Shown here: one piece after another, positions 6,564-12,458 of the stretch
Position numbering within the stretch: position 1 is the first letter of the stretch
How the letters are laid out: the number at the start of each line of letters is the position of its first letter
NCBI GenBank assembly: GCA_025465145.1
Contig: JAODNS010000063.1
Coordinates: forward strand, 1-15,217
Direction: 5' to 3'
DNA length: 15,217 nt
Origin: Frankiales bacterium
GTDB taxonomy: Bacteria; Actinomycetota; Actinomycetes; Mycobacteriales; SCTD01
Translations under genes and position numbers: made by a program
Notes under the pieces: generated by a model
What the model was told of the DNA's origin: nothing
What the model saw: only the letters and a program-made list of their open reading frames with translations
Database searches by the model: none

Positions 6564-7027
6564 CCCGCCTGTCCCCCGGCGACCCGGCGCCCGACTTCAC
6601 GCTGCCGGACGCCTCCGGCGCTCAGGTCTCGCTCTCGTCGCTGCGCGGCCGCAAGGTGGTGCTGTACGTGTACCCGGCCGCCTCCACCCCCGGCTGCACC
6701 ACGCAGGCGTGCGACTTCCGCGACAACCTGGCGTCGCTGAGGGCGGCGGGCTACGAGGTGGTCGGGCTGTCGCCGGACAAGCCGGAGAAGCTGGCCCGGT
6801 TCCGCGACGCAAAAGGGCTGACGTTCCCGCTGCTCAGCGACCCGGCGAAGGACGTGCTGACGGCGTACGGCGCCTACGGCGAGAAGCAGCTGTACGGCAA
6901 GACGGTCGTCGGCGTGATCCGGTCGACGTTCGTGCTGGACGAGCAGGGCGTGGTCGAGCGGGCGTCGTACGCGGTGAAGGCGAAGGGGCACGTGGCGAAG
7001 CTGCGCCGCGACCTCGGCCTCGACTGA
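6560..7027 (+). CDS. bcp: peroxiredoxin, Bcp/PrxQ type
   Basis: A 155-residue thioredoxin-fold peroxidase that reduces hydrogen peroxide and organic hydroperoxides in the cytosol. The start LSPGDPAPDFTLPD and strand VVLYVYPA are typical of AhpC/TSA proteins. STPGCTTQACDFRD holds peroxidatic C46 and resolving C51 five residues later, the arrangement of the atypical 2-Cys PrxQ subgroup. The length is normal. The start at ATG 6560 is supported by GGGAG (6548-6552) 7 nt upstream and by the ATGA overlap with the permease stop, which places it firmly in the metal-uptake operon. Being last in that operon suggests joint control with metal supply. The probable 3' hairpin is at 7044-7065. Confidence 0.93.
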   Translation: MTRLSPGDPAPDFTLPDASGAQVSLSSLRGRKVVLYVYPAASTPGCTTQACDFRDNLASLRAAGYEVVGLSPDKPEKLARFRDAKGLTFPLLSDPAKDVLTAYGAYGEKQLYGKTVVGVIRSTFVLDEQGVVERASYAVKAKGHVAKLRRDLGLD

Positions 7028-7043
7028 GTCCGCGAGGCGCAGG

Positions 7044-7065
7044 CGACAGCGGTGAGGCGTTGTCG
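7044..7065 (+). terminator. hairpin between bcp and the tRNA, candidate terminator
   Basis: CGACAGCG (7044-7051) pairs with CGTTGTCG (7058-7065) to form an 8-bp stem with one G-U pair and the 6-nt loop GTGAGG. The wobble forms only in plus-strand RNA (A-C on the other strand), so it fits the bcp transcript better. There is no U-tract, so intrinsic termination is uncertain. It directly abuts the tRNA 3' end at 7066 and could also be a processing signal. Confidence 0.4.
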
Positions 7066-7140
7066 TGGGGCCGGCGAGATTCGAACTCGCACTGTCACGG
7101 ACCTAAACCGTGTGCCTCCTGCCAGTTGGGCTACGGCCCC
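7066..7140 (-). tRNA. tRNA-Leu(UAG) with a short, class-I-like variable loop
   Basis: On the minus strand a 75-nt cloverleaf can be folded. The acceptor is GGGGCCG/CGGCCCC with discriminator A. The D-arm is GCC/GGC with a loop containing AACTGGCAG. The anticodon stem is CACGG/CCGTG with loop TTTAGGT, so the anticodon UAG is at 7105-7103. The variable loop is ACAGT, and the T-arm is GCGAG/CTCGC with TTCGAAT. UAG reads leucine CUN codons. The D-arm with a 3-bp stem and AANTGGNAG loop, the A73 discriminator, G37 and the T-stem GCGAG all recall E. coli tRNA-Leu(UAG). The long variable arm normal for bacterial tRNA-Leu is missing. CCA is not encoded. The D-loop seems one base longer than usual, so it may be a decayed copy. 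Bases 8-10 (TAG) double as the stop codon of the HNH remnant. Confidence 0.85.
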
Positions 7141-7690
7141 TTGCGCCGGCACCACGTCGCGGTCTGCGCGTGGCAGTTCGGGCACAAGAACCTGAGGTTA
7201 GCCAACCGGTCGTCCGTGGCTTCGCCGTTGATGTGGTCCACGGCCTGCGTCAGAGGCGCCCCGCTCCACGTGCCGTCGCATCCGCAGATCGAGCGCACGT
7301 GCTCCACACCGCTCTCGAACGTTGCGCGCACCAGCATCCCGCGCTGCGCCCTGGGAGAGCCGGCTGGTCGCCGAATCAGCACCTGCTCCGGCGCCTCGCG
7401 GCGGCCGGGCCGGCCCCGGTTGACGGCCTGCCCGAGGAAGTGGGACGTGTCCAGCCCCGCGCGCCTACTGATGTGGCAGTGCGAGCCGCCAGCCGGCTAG
7501 ATGCCGAGGCGGCGCGCGGGGTCCGGTCCCAGTGCGTCACGTCCACCTGGGCCTGGGCAAGGCGGAGCCAGATCGTCCGGCGTCGGCTGGGCGTCGTCGG
7601 GACACCGAGCCTGCAGAGCAGGTCGTCCATGTCCGTGGACACGGCGGCAGTGCTCAGCAGCAGCTCGTGCGGGTACTTGCGGGCGGCCAT
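7131..7690 (-). pseudogene. decayed HNH endonuclease gene ending inside the tRNA
   Basis: Two frames hold pieces of one gene. From ATG 7690 the N-terminal part reads [12 protein letters not shown]...LLCRLGV...VDVTHW, the helix-turn-helix-like repeat that precedes the HNH domain in a common actinobacterial family (compare LDTSHF). Near 7515 the frame is lost. A second repeat continues in another frame as [32 protein letters not shown], with an amber codon at 7499-7497 where a Lys or Arg codon would be expected and about three residues missing before AGLD. After the stop the frame is open to 7131: VDHINGEATDDRLANLRFLC and PNCHAQT form the HNH core. The first zinc CxxC has lost its first Cys (Arg codon at 7295-7293). 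TTG, AGG and GAA codons are unusual here. The last codons and stop TAG (7133-7131) lie in the first ten bases of the tRNA. A short protein from GTG 7382 remains possible. Confidence 0.75.
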
Positions 7691-7809
7691 GGACGCGAGG
7701 CTCGGTACAGCACCGGCAGTCGCCCGCTGCGTCCACCGCCGGGGCGCGTCGTCACAGACCACCTGCAGCAGCGCCCGGGTGCGGATGCGGTCCGAACACC
7801 ACGCCCGAT

Positions 7810-7815
7810 TAGGTT
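7810..7815 (+). promoter_or_regulatory. -10 element TAGGTT before the UDP-xylose-synthase-like gene
   Basis: TAGGTT ends 7 nt before ATG 7823, the distance expected if transcription starts at the initiation codon. No strong -35 is seen. The AGG inside it could also act as a weak ribosome site at a long spacing, so the leaderless reading is not certain. The rest of 7691-7822 holds no gene that I can support. Confidence 0.4.
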
Positions 7816-7822
7816 CATCGTC

Positions 7823-8770
7823 ATGACGACGCGTGTGGTGGTGACCGGCGGGGCGGGCTTCCTGGGCTCGCACCTGTGCGAGCGGCTGCTCGCCGACGGC
7901 TGCGAGGTGCTCGCCCTCGACAACTTCCTGACCGGCAGCCCGACCAACGTCGAGCACCTCATGGAGCACGACGGGTTCCGCCTGCGCAAGGCCGACATCA
8001 CCGACCACATCCACGTGCCCGGTCCGGTCGACCAGATCCTGCACTTTGCCAGCCCGGCCAGCCCGATCGACTACCTCCAGCTGCCCATCGAGACGCTGAA
8101 GGTCGGCTCCATCGGCACGCTGCACGCGCTCGGGCTGGCCAAGGAGAAGGGCTCCCGCTTCCTGCTCGCCAGCACCTCCGAGACGTACGGCGACCCGCAG
8201 GTGCACCCGCAGCCTGAGACCTACTGGGGCCACGTGAACCCGGTCGGCCCGCGCGGCGTCTACGACGAGGCGAAGCGGTACGCCGAGGCGCTCACGATGG
8301 CCTACCGCCGCACCCACAACGTCGACGCGGCGATCCTGCGCATCTTCAACACCTACGGCGAGCGCATGCGCCCCAACGACGGCCGCGCCATCCCGACGTT
8401 CATCCGGCAGGCGCTCAAGCGCGAGCCCATCACCGTCGCCGGCGACGGCAGCCAGACCCGTTCGGTCTGCTACGTCAGCGACCTCGTCGAGGGCATCCTG
8501 CGGCTGCTGCGCAGCGATCTTGCCGGCCCAGTGAACATCGGCAACCCGTACGAGCTGACGATGCTCGAACTCGCCGAGCGCATCAAGGAGCTCAGCAAGT
8601 CCGACAGCGAGATCGTCTTCGTCCCGCGCCCCGAGGACGACCCGTCCGTGCGCCAGCCCGACATCACCCTCGCCAAGCGCGAGCTGCAGTGGGAACCGCA
8701 GGTCGAGCTCGCCGACGGCCTCGGCCGCACGATCGAGTGGTTCCGCGGGCATCCGGAGCTCGTCGGCTAG
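7823..8770 (+). CDS. NAD-dependent sugar epimerase/decarboxylase, UDP-xylose synthase-like
   Basis: A 315-residue extended short-chain dehydrogenase. The Rossmann NAD motif is TGGAGFLGS (8-16). [10 protein letters not shown] (75-84) and PIETLKVGS (88-96) are hallmarks of UDP-glucuronate decarboxylases, as is [12 protein letters not shown] (114-125). The catalytic set is T118, E120, Y147 and K151 in [21 protein letters not shown] (175-188) and [12 protein letters not shown] follow. Enzymes with this set turn UDP-glucuronate into UDP-xylose and CO2 in the cytosol with tightly bound NAD. The related UDP-glucose 4-epimerases and dTDP-glucose dehydratases lack the [13 protein letters not shown] combination, so I prefer the decarboxylase call, with the exact sugar still unproven. 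The likely partners are the GT2 gene 10 nt downstream and the GT39 gene after it. Confidence 0.85.
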   Translation: MTTRVVVTGGAGFLGSHLCERLLADGCEVLALDNFLTGSPTNVEHLMEHDGFRLRKADITDHIHVPGPVDQILHFASPASPIDYLQLPIETLKVGSIGTLHALGLAKEKGSRFLLASTSETYGDPQVHPQPETYWGHVNPVGPRGVYDEAKRYAEALTMAYRRTHNVDAAILRIFNTYGERMRPNDGRAIPTFIRQALKREPITVAGDGSQTRSVCYVSDLVEGILRLLRSDLAGPVNIGNPYELTMLELAERIKELSKSDSEIVFVPRPEDDPSVRQPDITLAKRELQWEPQVELADGLGRTIEWFRGHPELVG

Positions 8771-8773
8771 CGT
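8768..8773 (+). promoter_or_regulatory. -10 element TAGCGT overlapping the stop codon of the upstream gene
   Basis: TAGCGT includes the TAG stop (8768-8770) of the preceding gene and ends 7 nt before GTG 8781. No Shine-Dalgarno precedes that GTG. The element may give a leaderless internal transcript for the two glycosyltransferase genes. The -35 is weak. Confidence 0.4.
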
Positions 8774-8780
8774 TTCTCCG

Positions 8781-9473
8781 GTGAAGCTCTCCGTCCTCGT
8801 ACCCGTCTACAACGAGGCGGCCACGGTCGTGGCGGCGCTCAAGCGGATCCTCGACGTGGGGTATCCGTGCGAGGTCGAGGTCGTCGTCGTCAACGACGGC
8901 AGCGTCGACGGCACGCAGGACCTGCTGACCGCACTGACCGACCCGCGCGCCGTCGTCGTGCACCACCCGGTCAACCGGGGCAAGGGCGCCGCCATCCGCA
9001 CCGCAGCCGAGCACGCGACCGGTGACTACATGATCATCTGCGATGCGGACCTCGAGTACGCGCCGGAGGAGATCCCCCTCCTGCTCGCGCCAGTGCTCAA
9101 CGGCGAGACGACGCTCGTCTACGGCACGCGCACCTTCGGCTCGCACACCGCGTACAGCTTCTGGTACGTCCTCGGCAACAAGGCCGTGACGATGTTCGCC
9201 AACGTGGTCTACGACTGCTGGATCAGCGACCTGGAGACCTGCTTCAAGCTGATGCCGCTCCCGCTGTACCGCGAGCTCGCGGTCCGCAGCGACGGCTTCG
9301 GCATGGAGGCCGAGGTGACCGGGAAGCTGCTGCGCCGCGGTCTTCGACCGTACGAGGTGCCGATCAGCTACAAGGCGCGCTCCCGTGCGGAGGGCAAGAA
9401 GCTGACCTGGAAGGACGGCGTCGAGGCGCTCTGGATCCTCAGCCGCGAGCGTGTCCGGGCCCGCCCGGCGTGA
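8781..9473 (+). CDS. family 2 glycosyltransferase, polyprenyl-phosphate-sugar synthase-like
   Basis: A 230-residue soluble GT-A glycosyltransferase. Motifs in order are VLVPVYNEAATV (5-16), VVVNDGSVDGT (35-45), NRGKGAAIRTAAEHATGDY (65-83), the metal/nucleotide DAD (88-90) followed by LEYAPEEIP, and SDLETCFKLMPLPLY (149-163). This layout matches dolichol- and polyprenyl-phosphate mannose synthase-like enzymes, which move a sugar from a nucleotide donor to a lipid phosphate at the inner face of the membrane. It has no membrane helices, so it probably associates loosely with the membrane or with the next protein. The start is GTG 8781. The stop overlaps the GT39 start by 4 nt (GTGA), so the two glycosyltransferases are likely coupled. 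The donor sugar is unknown; the upstream enzyme suggests UDP-xylose or a related pentose. Confidence 0.87.
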   Translation: MKLSVLVPVYNEAATVVAALKRILDVGYPCEVEVVVVNDGSVDGTQDLLTALTDPRAVVVHHPVNRGKGAAIRTAAEHATGDYMIICDADLEYAPEEIPLLLAPVLNGETTLVYGTRTFGSHTAYSFWYVLGNKAVTMFANVVYDCWISDLETCFKLMPLPLYRELAVRSDGFGMEAEVTGKLLRRGLRPYEVPISYKARSRAEGKKLTWKDGVEALWILSRERVRARPA

Positions 9474-11113
9474 CGCACGCGGTCTCCCGCGCGGCACCGC
9501 GCCGCAGCGCGAGGCCGGCTGTCGACGGGCGGCACGTGGCGGCCACCCCGCTGCCGGAGCTGCTGCGCACGGCCTGGGTCAGCTGGTTCCCGTACGTCGT
9601 GATCGGGCTCGGCGCCCTCGCCCGCCTGCGGCAGTGGCTGGGCAGCCGCTCGCTGTGGCTCGACGAGGTGCTGATCGCGGACAACCTCGTGCACCGCGGC
9701 TTCGCCCTGCTGCTCACCGAGGACCTCACGCACAGCCAGACCGCGCCGCTGCTGTGGCTGTGGGCAGAGCGGCTGCTCGTCGACGTCTTCGGCGGCAGCG
9801 AGCGTGCGCTCCGACTGCTGCCGCTCCTGGCCGGGCTAGCCGTTCTGTGGCTGACGCTGGTGCTCGCCCGGCAGGTGCTCCCGCGCGTGCTCGTTCCCGT
9901 GCCCGTGCTGCTCGTCTGCCTGCACCCCGGCCTCGTCTACTACTCGAACGAGGTCAAGCAGTACTCCACCGATGTCCTCGTCGTGCTCGTCCTCGTCCTG
10001 CTCGCCTTCCGCGTCCCGAGCCGCACCGCGGACGGCCCGGCGCTGCGCCGCTTCTCGGCTGCCGCCACGGTCGCCGTGTGGGCCAGCCACCCGTCCGTCT
10101 TCGTGCTCGCCGCGCTCAGTCTCGTGCTCGTCCTGCGCCCGACCTTCGCCGGCGACACGCGGCGCGCGCTGCGGGTGGCGCTGGTGCTCTCGCCGTGGCT
10201 GGTGAGCCTGCTCGTCTCGTACGTCACCGTGCTGCAGCGGACGACCGAGAACGAGCCGCTGTTCGCGTACTGGAGCTACAGCTTCCCGCGCGGCTTCCTC
10301 GACCTGCCGGCCTGGTTCCTGCGGCGCTGGTACGACCTCGCGCACCTGCCGCTGCAGCTGACGTTCCGCCCGATCGGCCTGGCACTGCTGGGGTTCGGGC
10401 TGTACCGGCTGTGCAAGCACGGCGGCCGCTCCGCCTCTCTGCTGTGGGCGGCCGTGCCCGTCGCGCTCCTCGGCGCCGCCATCTCCGCCTACCCGTTCGC
10501 CGGCCGCCTCGCCCTCTGGCTGGTCCCCATTGCGGCCATCACGATGACGGCCGCGATCCCGCACCGGTACGTCCACCGGCGGACCGCTTGGCTGCTCGCG
10601 GCGACGACCGCACTGACCCTGGTCAGTGCGCCGGCCGTGGCGCGCGCCGTCGGCCTGACGGTGCGGGTGCAGGAGGTGGAAGAGCTGCGTCCGCTGCTCG
10701 AGCGGTTCTCAGAGGTGCGGCAGCCCGGTGACCTCGTGCTCGTCGAGGTGGCGACGCGGGAGGCGTTCGAGTACTACGCCGAGCAGACCGGTGTCAGCCG
10801 CGACGGCGTCATCCTGTTCGGGGTGCGCAAGGGGCTCGGCCCCTGCGACGACCTGCCCGCTCTGAACGCCGGCCGGTTCGCGACGGACCGCGTCTGGGTG
10901 CTGTCCAGCCACCGGCTGGTCGACACCGCACGCCTCGGCACGGTCGAGGACATGCTGGCGCGGATCCGCACGGTCACCCGCGAGGTCGACCACCTGCACG
11001 ACACCCGCGCCGACGCGTGGCTGTTCGACCCGTCGACCGGGCCGCAGACGCTGACGCAGGTCGGGCCGCGCAACCCGGAGCGCTGCCTGTCGGTGGTGCG
11101 GTCAGCCCGCTAG
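9470..11113 (+). CDS. GT39/GT-C type membrane glycosyltransferase
   Basis: A 547-residue polytopic membrane protein. After a basic cytosolic start (1-35) the first helix is at about 36-54, followed by SLWLDEVLIAD (61-71). The D65-E66 pair in the first outer loop is the signature catalytic site of PMT/ArnT-like GT39 enzymes. Further hydrophobic segments lie at about 116-133, 139-155, 167-181, 199-223, 236-256, 301-314, 324-340, 346-363 and 372-395. YYSNEVKQYSTDVL (157-170) is another family motif. The last 150 residues form a soluble, probably extracytoplasmic domain. GT-C enzymes take sugar from polyprenyl phosphate and place it on proteins, lipids or glycans outside the membrane, which suits the GT2 gene coupled in front. 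The acceptor is unknown. Its 3' end overlaps the convergent rdgB gene by 12 bp. Confidence 0.85.
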   Translation: MTHAVSRAAPRRSARPAVDGRHVAATPLPELLRTAWVSWFPYVVIGLGALARLRQWLGSRSLWLDEVLIADNLVHRGFALLLTEDLTHSQTAPLLWLWAERLLVDVFGGSERALRLLPLLAGLAVLWLTLVLARQVLPRVLVPVPVLLVCLHPGLVYYSNEVKQYSTDVLVVLVLVLLAFRVPSRTADGPALRRFSAAATVAVWASHPSVFVLAALSLVLVLRPTFAGDTRRALRVALVLSPWLVSLLVSYVTVLQRTTENEPLFAYWSYSFPRGFLDLPAWFLRRWYDLAHLPLQLTFRPIGLALLGFGLYRLCKHGGRSASLLWAAVPVALLGAAISAYPFAGRLALWLVPIAAITMTAAIPHRYVHRRTAWLLAATTALTLVSAPAVARAVGLTVRVQEVEELRPLLERFSEVRQPGDLVLVEVATREAFEYYAEQTGVSRDGVILFGVRKGLGPCDDLPALNAGRFATDRVWVLSSHRLVDTARLGTVEDMLARIRTVTREVDHLHDTRADAWLFDPSTGPQTLTQVGPRNPERCLSVVRSAR

Positions 11114-11692
11114 CGCCTCGACCAGCAGCGGCGCCAGCGCGCGGAACGCCTTGCCACGGTGGCTGATCGCGTCCTTCTCGTCCGACGTCAGCTCCGCGCT
11201 GGACAGCTCCGAGCCGGCCGGCAGGAAGATCGGGTCGTACCCGAACCCGTTGCTGCCGCGCCGCTCCCGCAGCAGCGTGCCGCGCATCTGCCCCTCGACG
11301 GCGAGCTCGCGCCCGTCCGGCAGCACCGCGGCTGCGGCGCAGACGAACCGCGCGCCGCGCCGGTCGTCCGGCACGTCCGCGACCTGCCCGAGCAGCAGAT
11401 CGAGGTTCGCCAGGTCGTCGCCGTGCCGGCCGGCCCAGCGCGCCGACAGCACGCCAGGCATGCCGTTGAGGGCGTCTACCTCCAGGCCGCTGTCGTCGGC
11501 GGCGGACGGCAGACCCGTTGCGGCGCAGGCCTCGCGTGCCTTGAGCAGCGCGTTGCCGCGGAACGTCGGCTCGGTCTCCGGACCGGGCTCGTACGCCGCG
11601 ACCTGGTCCAGCCCGAGCAGCTCGATGCCGGTCAGGATGCGCTGCAGCTCGACCACCTTGCCGGCGTTGCGCGTCGCGAGGACGACCCGCAT
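11102..11692 (-). CDS. rdgB: non-canonical purine NTP pyrophosphatase (Ham1/RdgB)
   Basis: A 196-residue Ham1-family enzyme, the normal length. It hydrolyses ITP, dITP and XTP to monophosphates and so keeps deaminated purines out of DNA and RNA. Motifs are VLATRNAGKVVEL (4-16, with the TxNxxK substrate loop), FRGNALLKA (44-52), the catalytic DDSGLEVDALNGMPG (66-80), GSNGFGYDPIF (146-156) and SHRGKAF (177-183). The start is ATG 11692, sharing one base with the TGA of rph (TGATG), so the genes are translationally coupled. The rph-rdgB pairing is widespread in bacteria and present as Rv1340-Rv1341 in M. tuberculosis. The 3' end crosses into the end of the convergent GT39 gene by 12 bp, so no terminator fits between them. 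Confidence 0.96.
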   Translation of the reverse strand: MRVVLATRNAGKVVELQRILTGIELLGLDQVAAYEPGPETEPTFRGNALLKAREACAATGLPSAADDSGLEVDALNGMPGVLSARWAGRHGDDLANLDLLLGQVADVPDDRRGARFVCAAAAVLPDGRELAVEGQMRGTLLRERRGSNGFGYDPIFLPAGSELSSAELTSDEKDAISHRGKAFRALAPLLVEALAG

Positions 11693-12435
11693 CACAGCTG
11701 CGGCGCGGTCCCGCTGTGCTTGACCCGCAGCGGCTCCGCGAGTGCGGCCTTCTGCAGCTCGCCGAGCGTCCGGATCCCGCCGAGCGCCAGGTCCAGCAGC
11801 GCGTCGAGCTCGGCGCGCGAGAACGGGTTGCCCTCCGCGGTGCCCTGCACCTCGATGAGCTCGCCGTCGCCGGTGGCGACGACGTTCATGTCGGTGTCGG
11901 CCGCGACGTCCTCCACGTAGGGCAGGTCCAGCCGTGGCTCGCCGTCGAGGATCCCGACGCTGACGGCGGCGACGCTGCGCACGATGGCCTGCGGTCGACC
12001 GAGATGCGCGCACGCGTCGGCGAGCGCGACGTAGGCACCGGTGATGGCAGCGGTACGCGTGCCGCCGTCCGCCTGCAGCACGTCGCAGTCGACCGCGATG
12101 GTGCTCTCGCCCAGCACCTTGAGGTCGATCGCGGCGCGCAGGCTGCGGCCGATGAGCCGGCTGATCTCGTGCGTCCGGCCGCCCAGCTTGCCGCGCACCG
12201 ACTCGCGGTCGCTGCGGGTGTGCGTTGCGCGCGGCAGCATCGCGTACTCGGCTGTCACCCAGCCCAGTCCGCTGCCCTTGCGCCAGCGCGGGACGCCCTC
12301 CGTCGCGCTCGCGGCCACGAGCACCCGGGTGGCGCCGAACTCCACGAGGCAGGAGCCCTCGGCGTGGTCGAGCCAGCCTCGGGTGAGCGAGACAGGACGG
12401 AGCTGGTCCGGCGCGCGGCCGTCGGGTCGGGTCAC
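11692..12435 (-). CDS. rph: ribonuclease PH
   Basis: A 247-residue phosphorolytic 3'-5' exoribonuclease that trims tRNA precursors using phosphate. The opening [19 protein letters not shown] (3-21) and [14 protein letters not shown] (26-39) are typical. [15 protein letters not shown] (86-100) carries the conserved Arg residues, [19 protein letters not shown] (116-134) lines the active site, and DTDMNVV (180-186) supplies catalytic Asp residues. LGELQKAAL closes the fold. The length is typical. The start is GTG 12435; a TAGCGT -10 element ends 6 nt before it, so it may be transcribed without a leader as well as from the upstream operon promoter. The tRNA in this window lacks an encoded CCA, so RNase PH trimming is directly relevant to such tRNAs. 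Confidence 0.96.
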   Translation of the reverse strand: MTRPDGRAPDQLRPVSLTRGWLDHAEGSCLVEFGATRVLVAASATEGVPRWRKGSGLGWVTAEYAMLPRATHTRSDRESVRGKLGGRTHEISRLIGRSLRAAIDLKVLGESTIAVDCDVLQADGGTRTAAITGAYVALADACAHLGRPQAIVRSVAAVSVGILDGEPRLDLPYVEDVAADTDMNVVATGDGELIEVQGTAEGNPFSRAELDALLDLALGGIRTLGELQKAALAEPLRVKHSGTAPQL

Positions 12436-12441
12436 CCGGTC

Positions 12442-12447
12442 ACGCTA
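12442..12447 (-). promoter_or_regulatory. -10 element TAGCGT, probable leaderless promoter of rph
   Basis: On the minus strand TAGCGT is followed after 6 nt (GACCGG) by GTG 12435, and no Shine-Dalgarno is present. The spacing places the transcription start at or within a base of the GTG. It lies in the 23-nt gap after the LVIVD-repeat gene, so rph-rdgB may be expressed independently of that gene. Confidence 0.45.
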
Positions 12448-12458
12448 GCCGCCCGGGA

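Noticed and set aside
7103..7105. Anticodon read as CTA, which would make an amber suppressor tRNA that could read the TAG inside the HNH gene.
   Set aside because: CTA is the plus-strand reading. The T-arm (GTTCGAATC) and the cloverleaf are only correct on the minus strand, where the anticodon is TAG and pairs with CUN leucine codons.
7066..7140. Integration site of a genomic island in the tRNA (attB/attL).
   Set aside because: I saw no second copy of the tRNA 3' end and no integrase in the window, so there is no support beyond the neighbouring HNH remnant.
7376..8752. A 458-codon open frame on the minus strand.
   Set aside because: Most of it is antisense to the clear UDP-xylose-synthase-like gene and has arbitrary composition. 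Only its last part, from ATG 7690, has family resemblance, and that is reported as the HNH remnant.
12436..12457. CCCGG...CCGGG inverted repeat as a terminator after the LVIVD-repeat gene.
   Set aside because: The stem is only 5 bp with a loop of about 13 nt, has no T-run, and overlaps the TAGCGT promoter element, so chance in GC-rich DNA is more likely.
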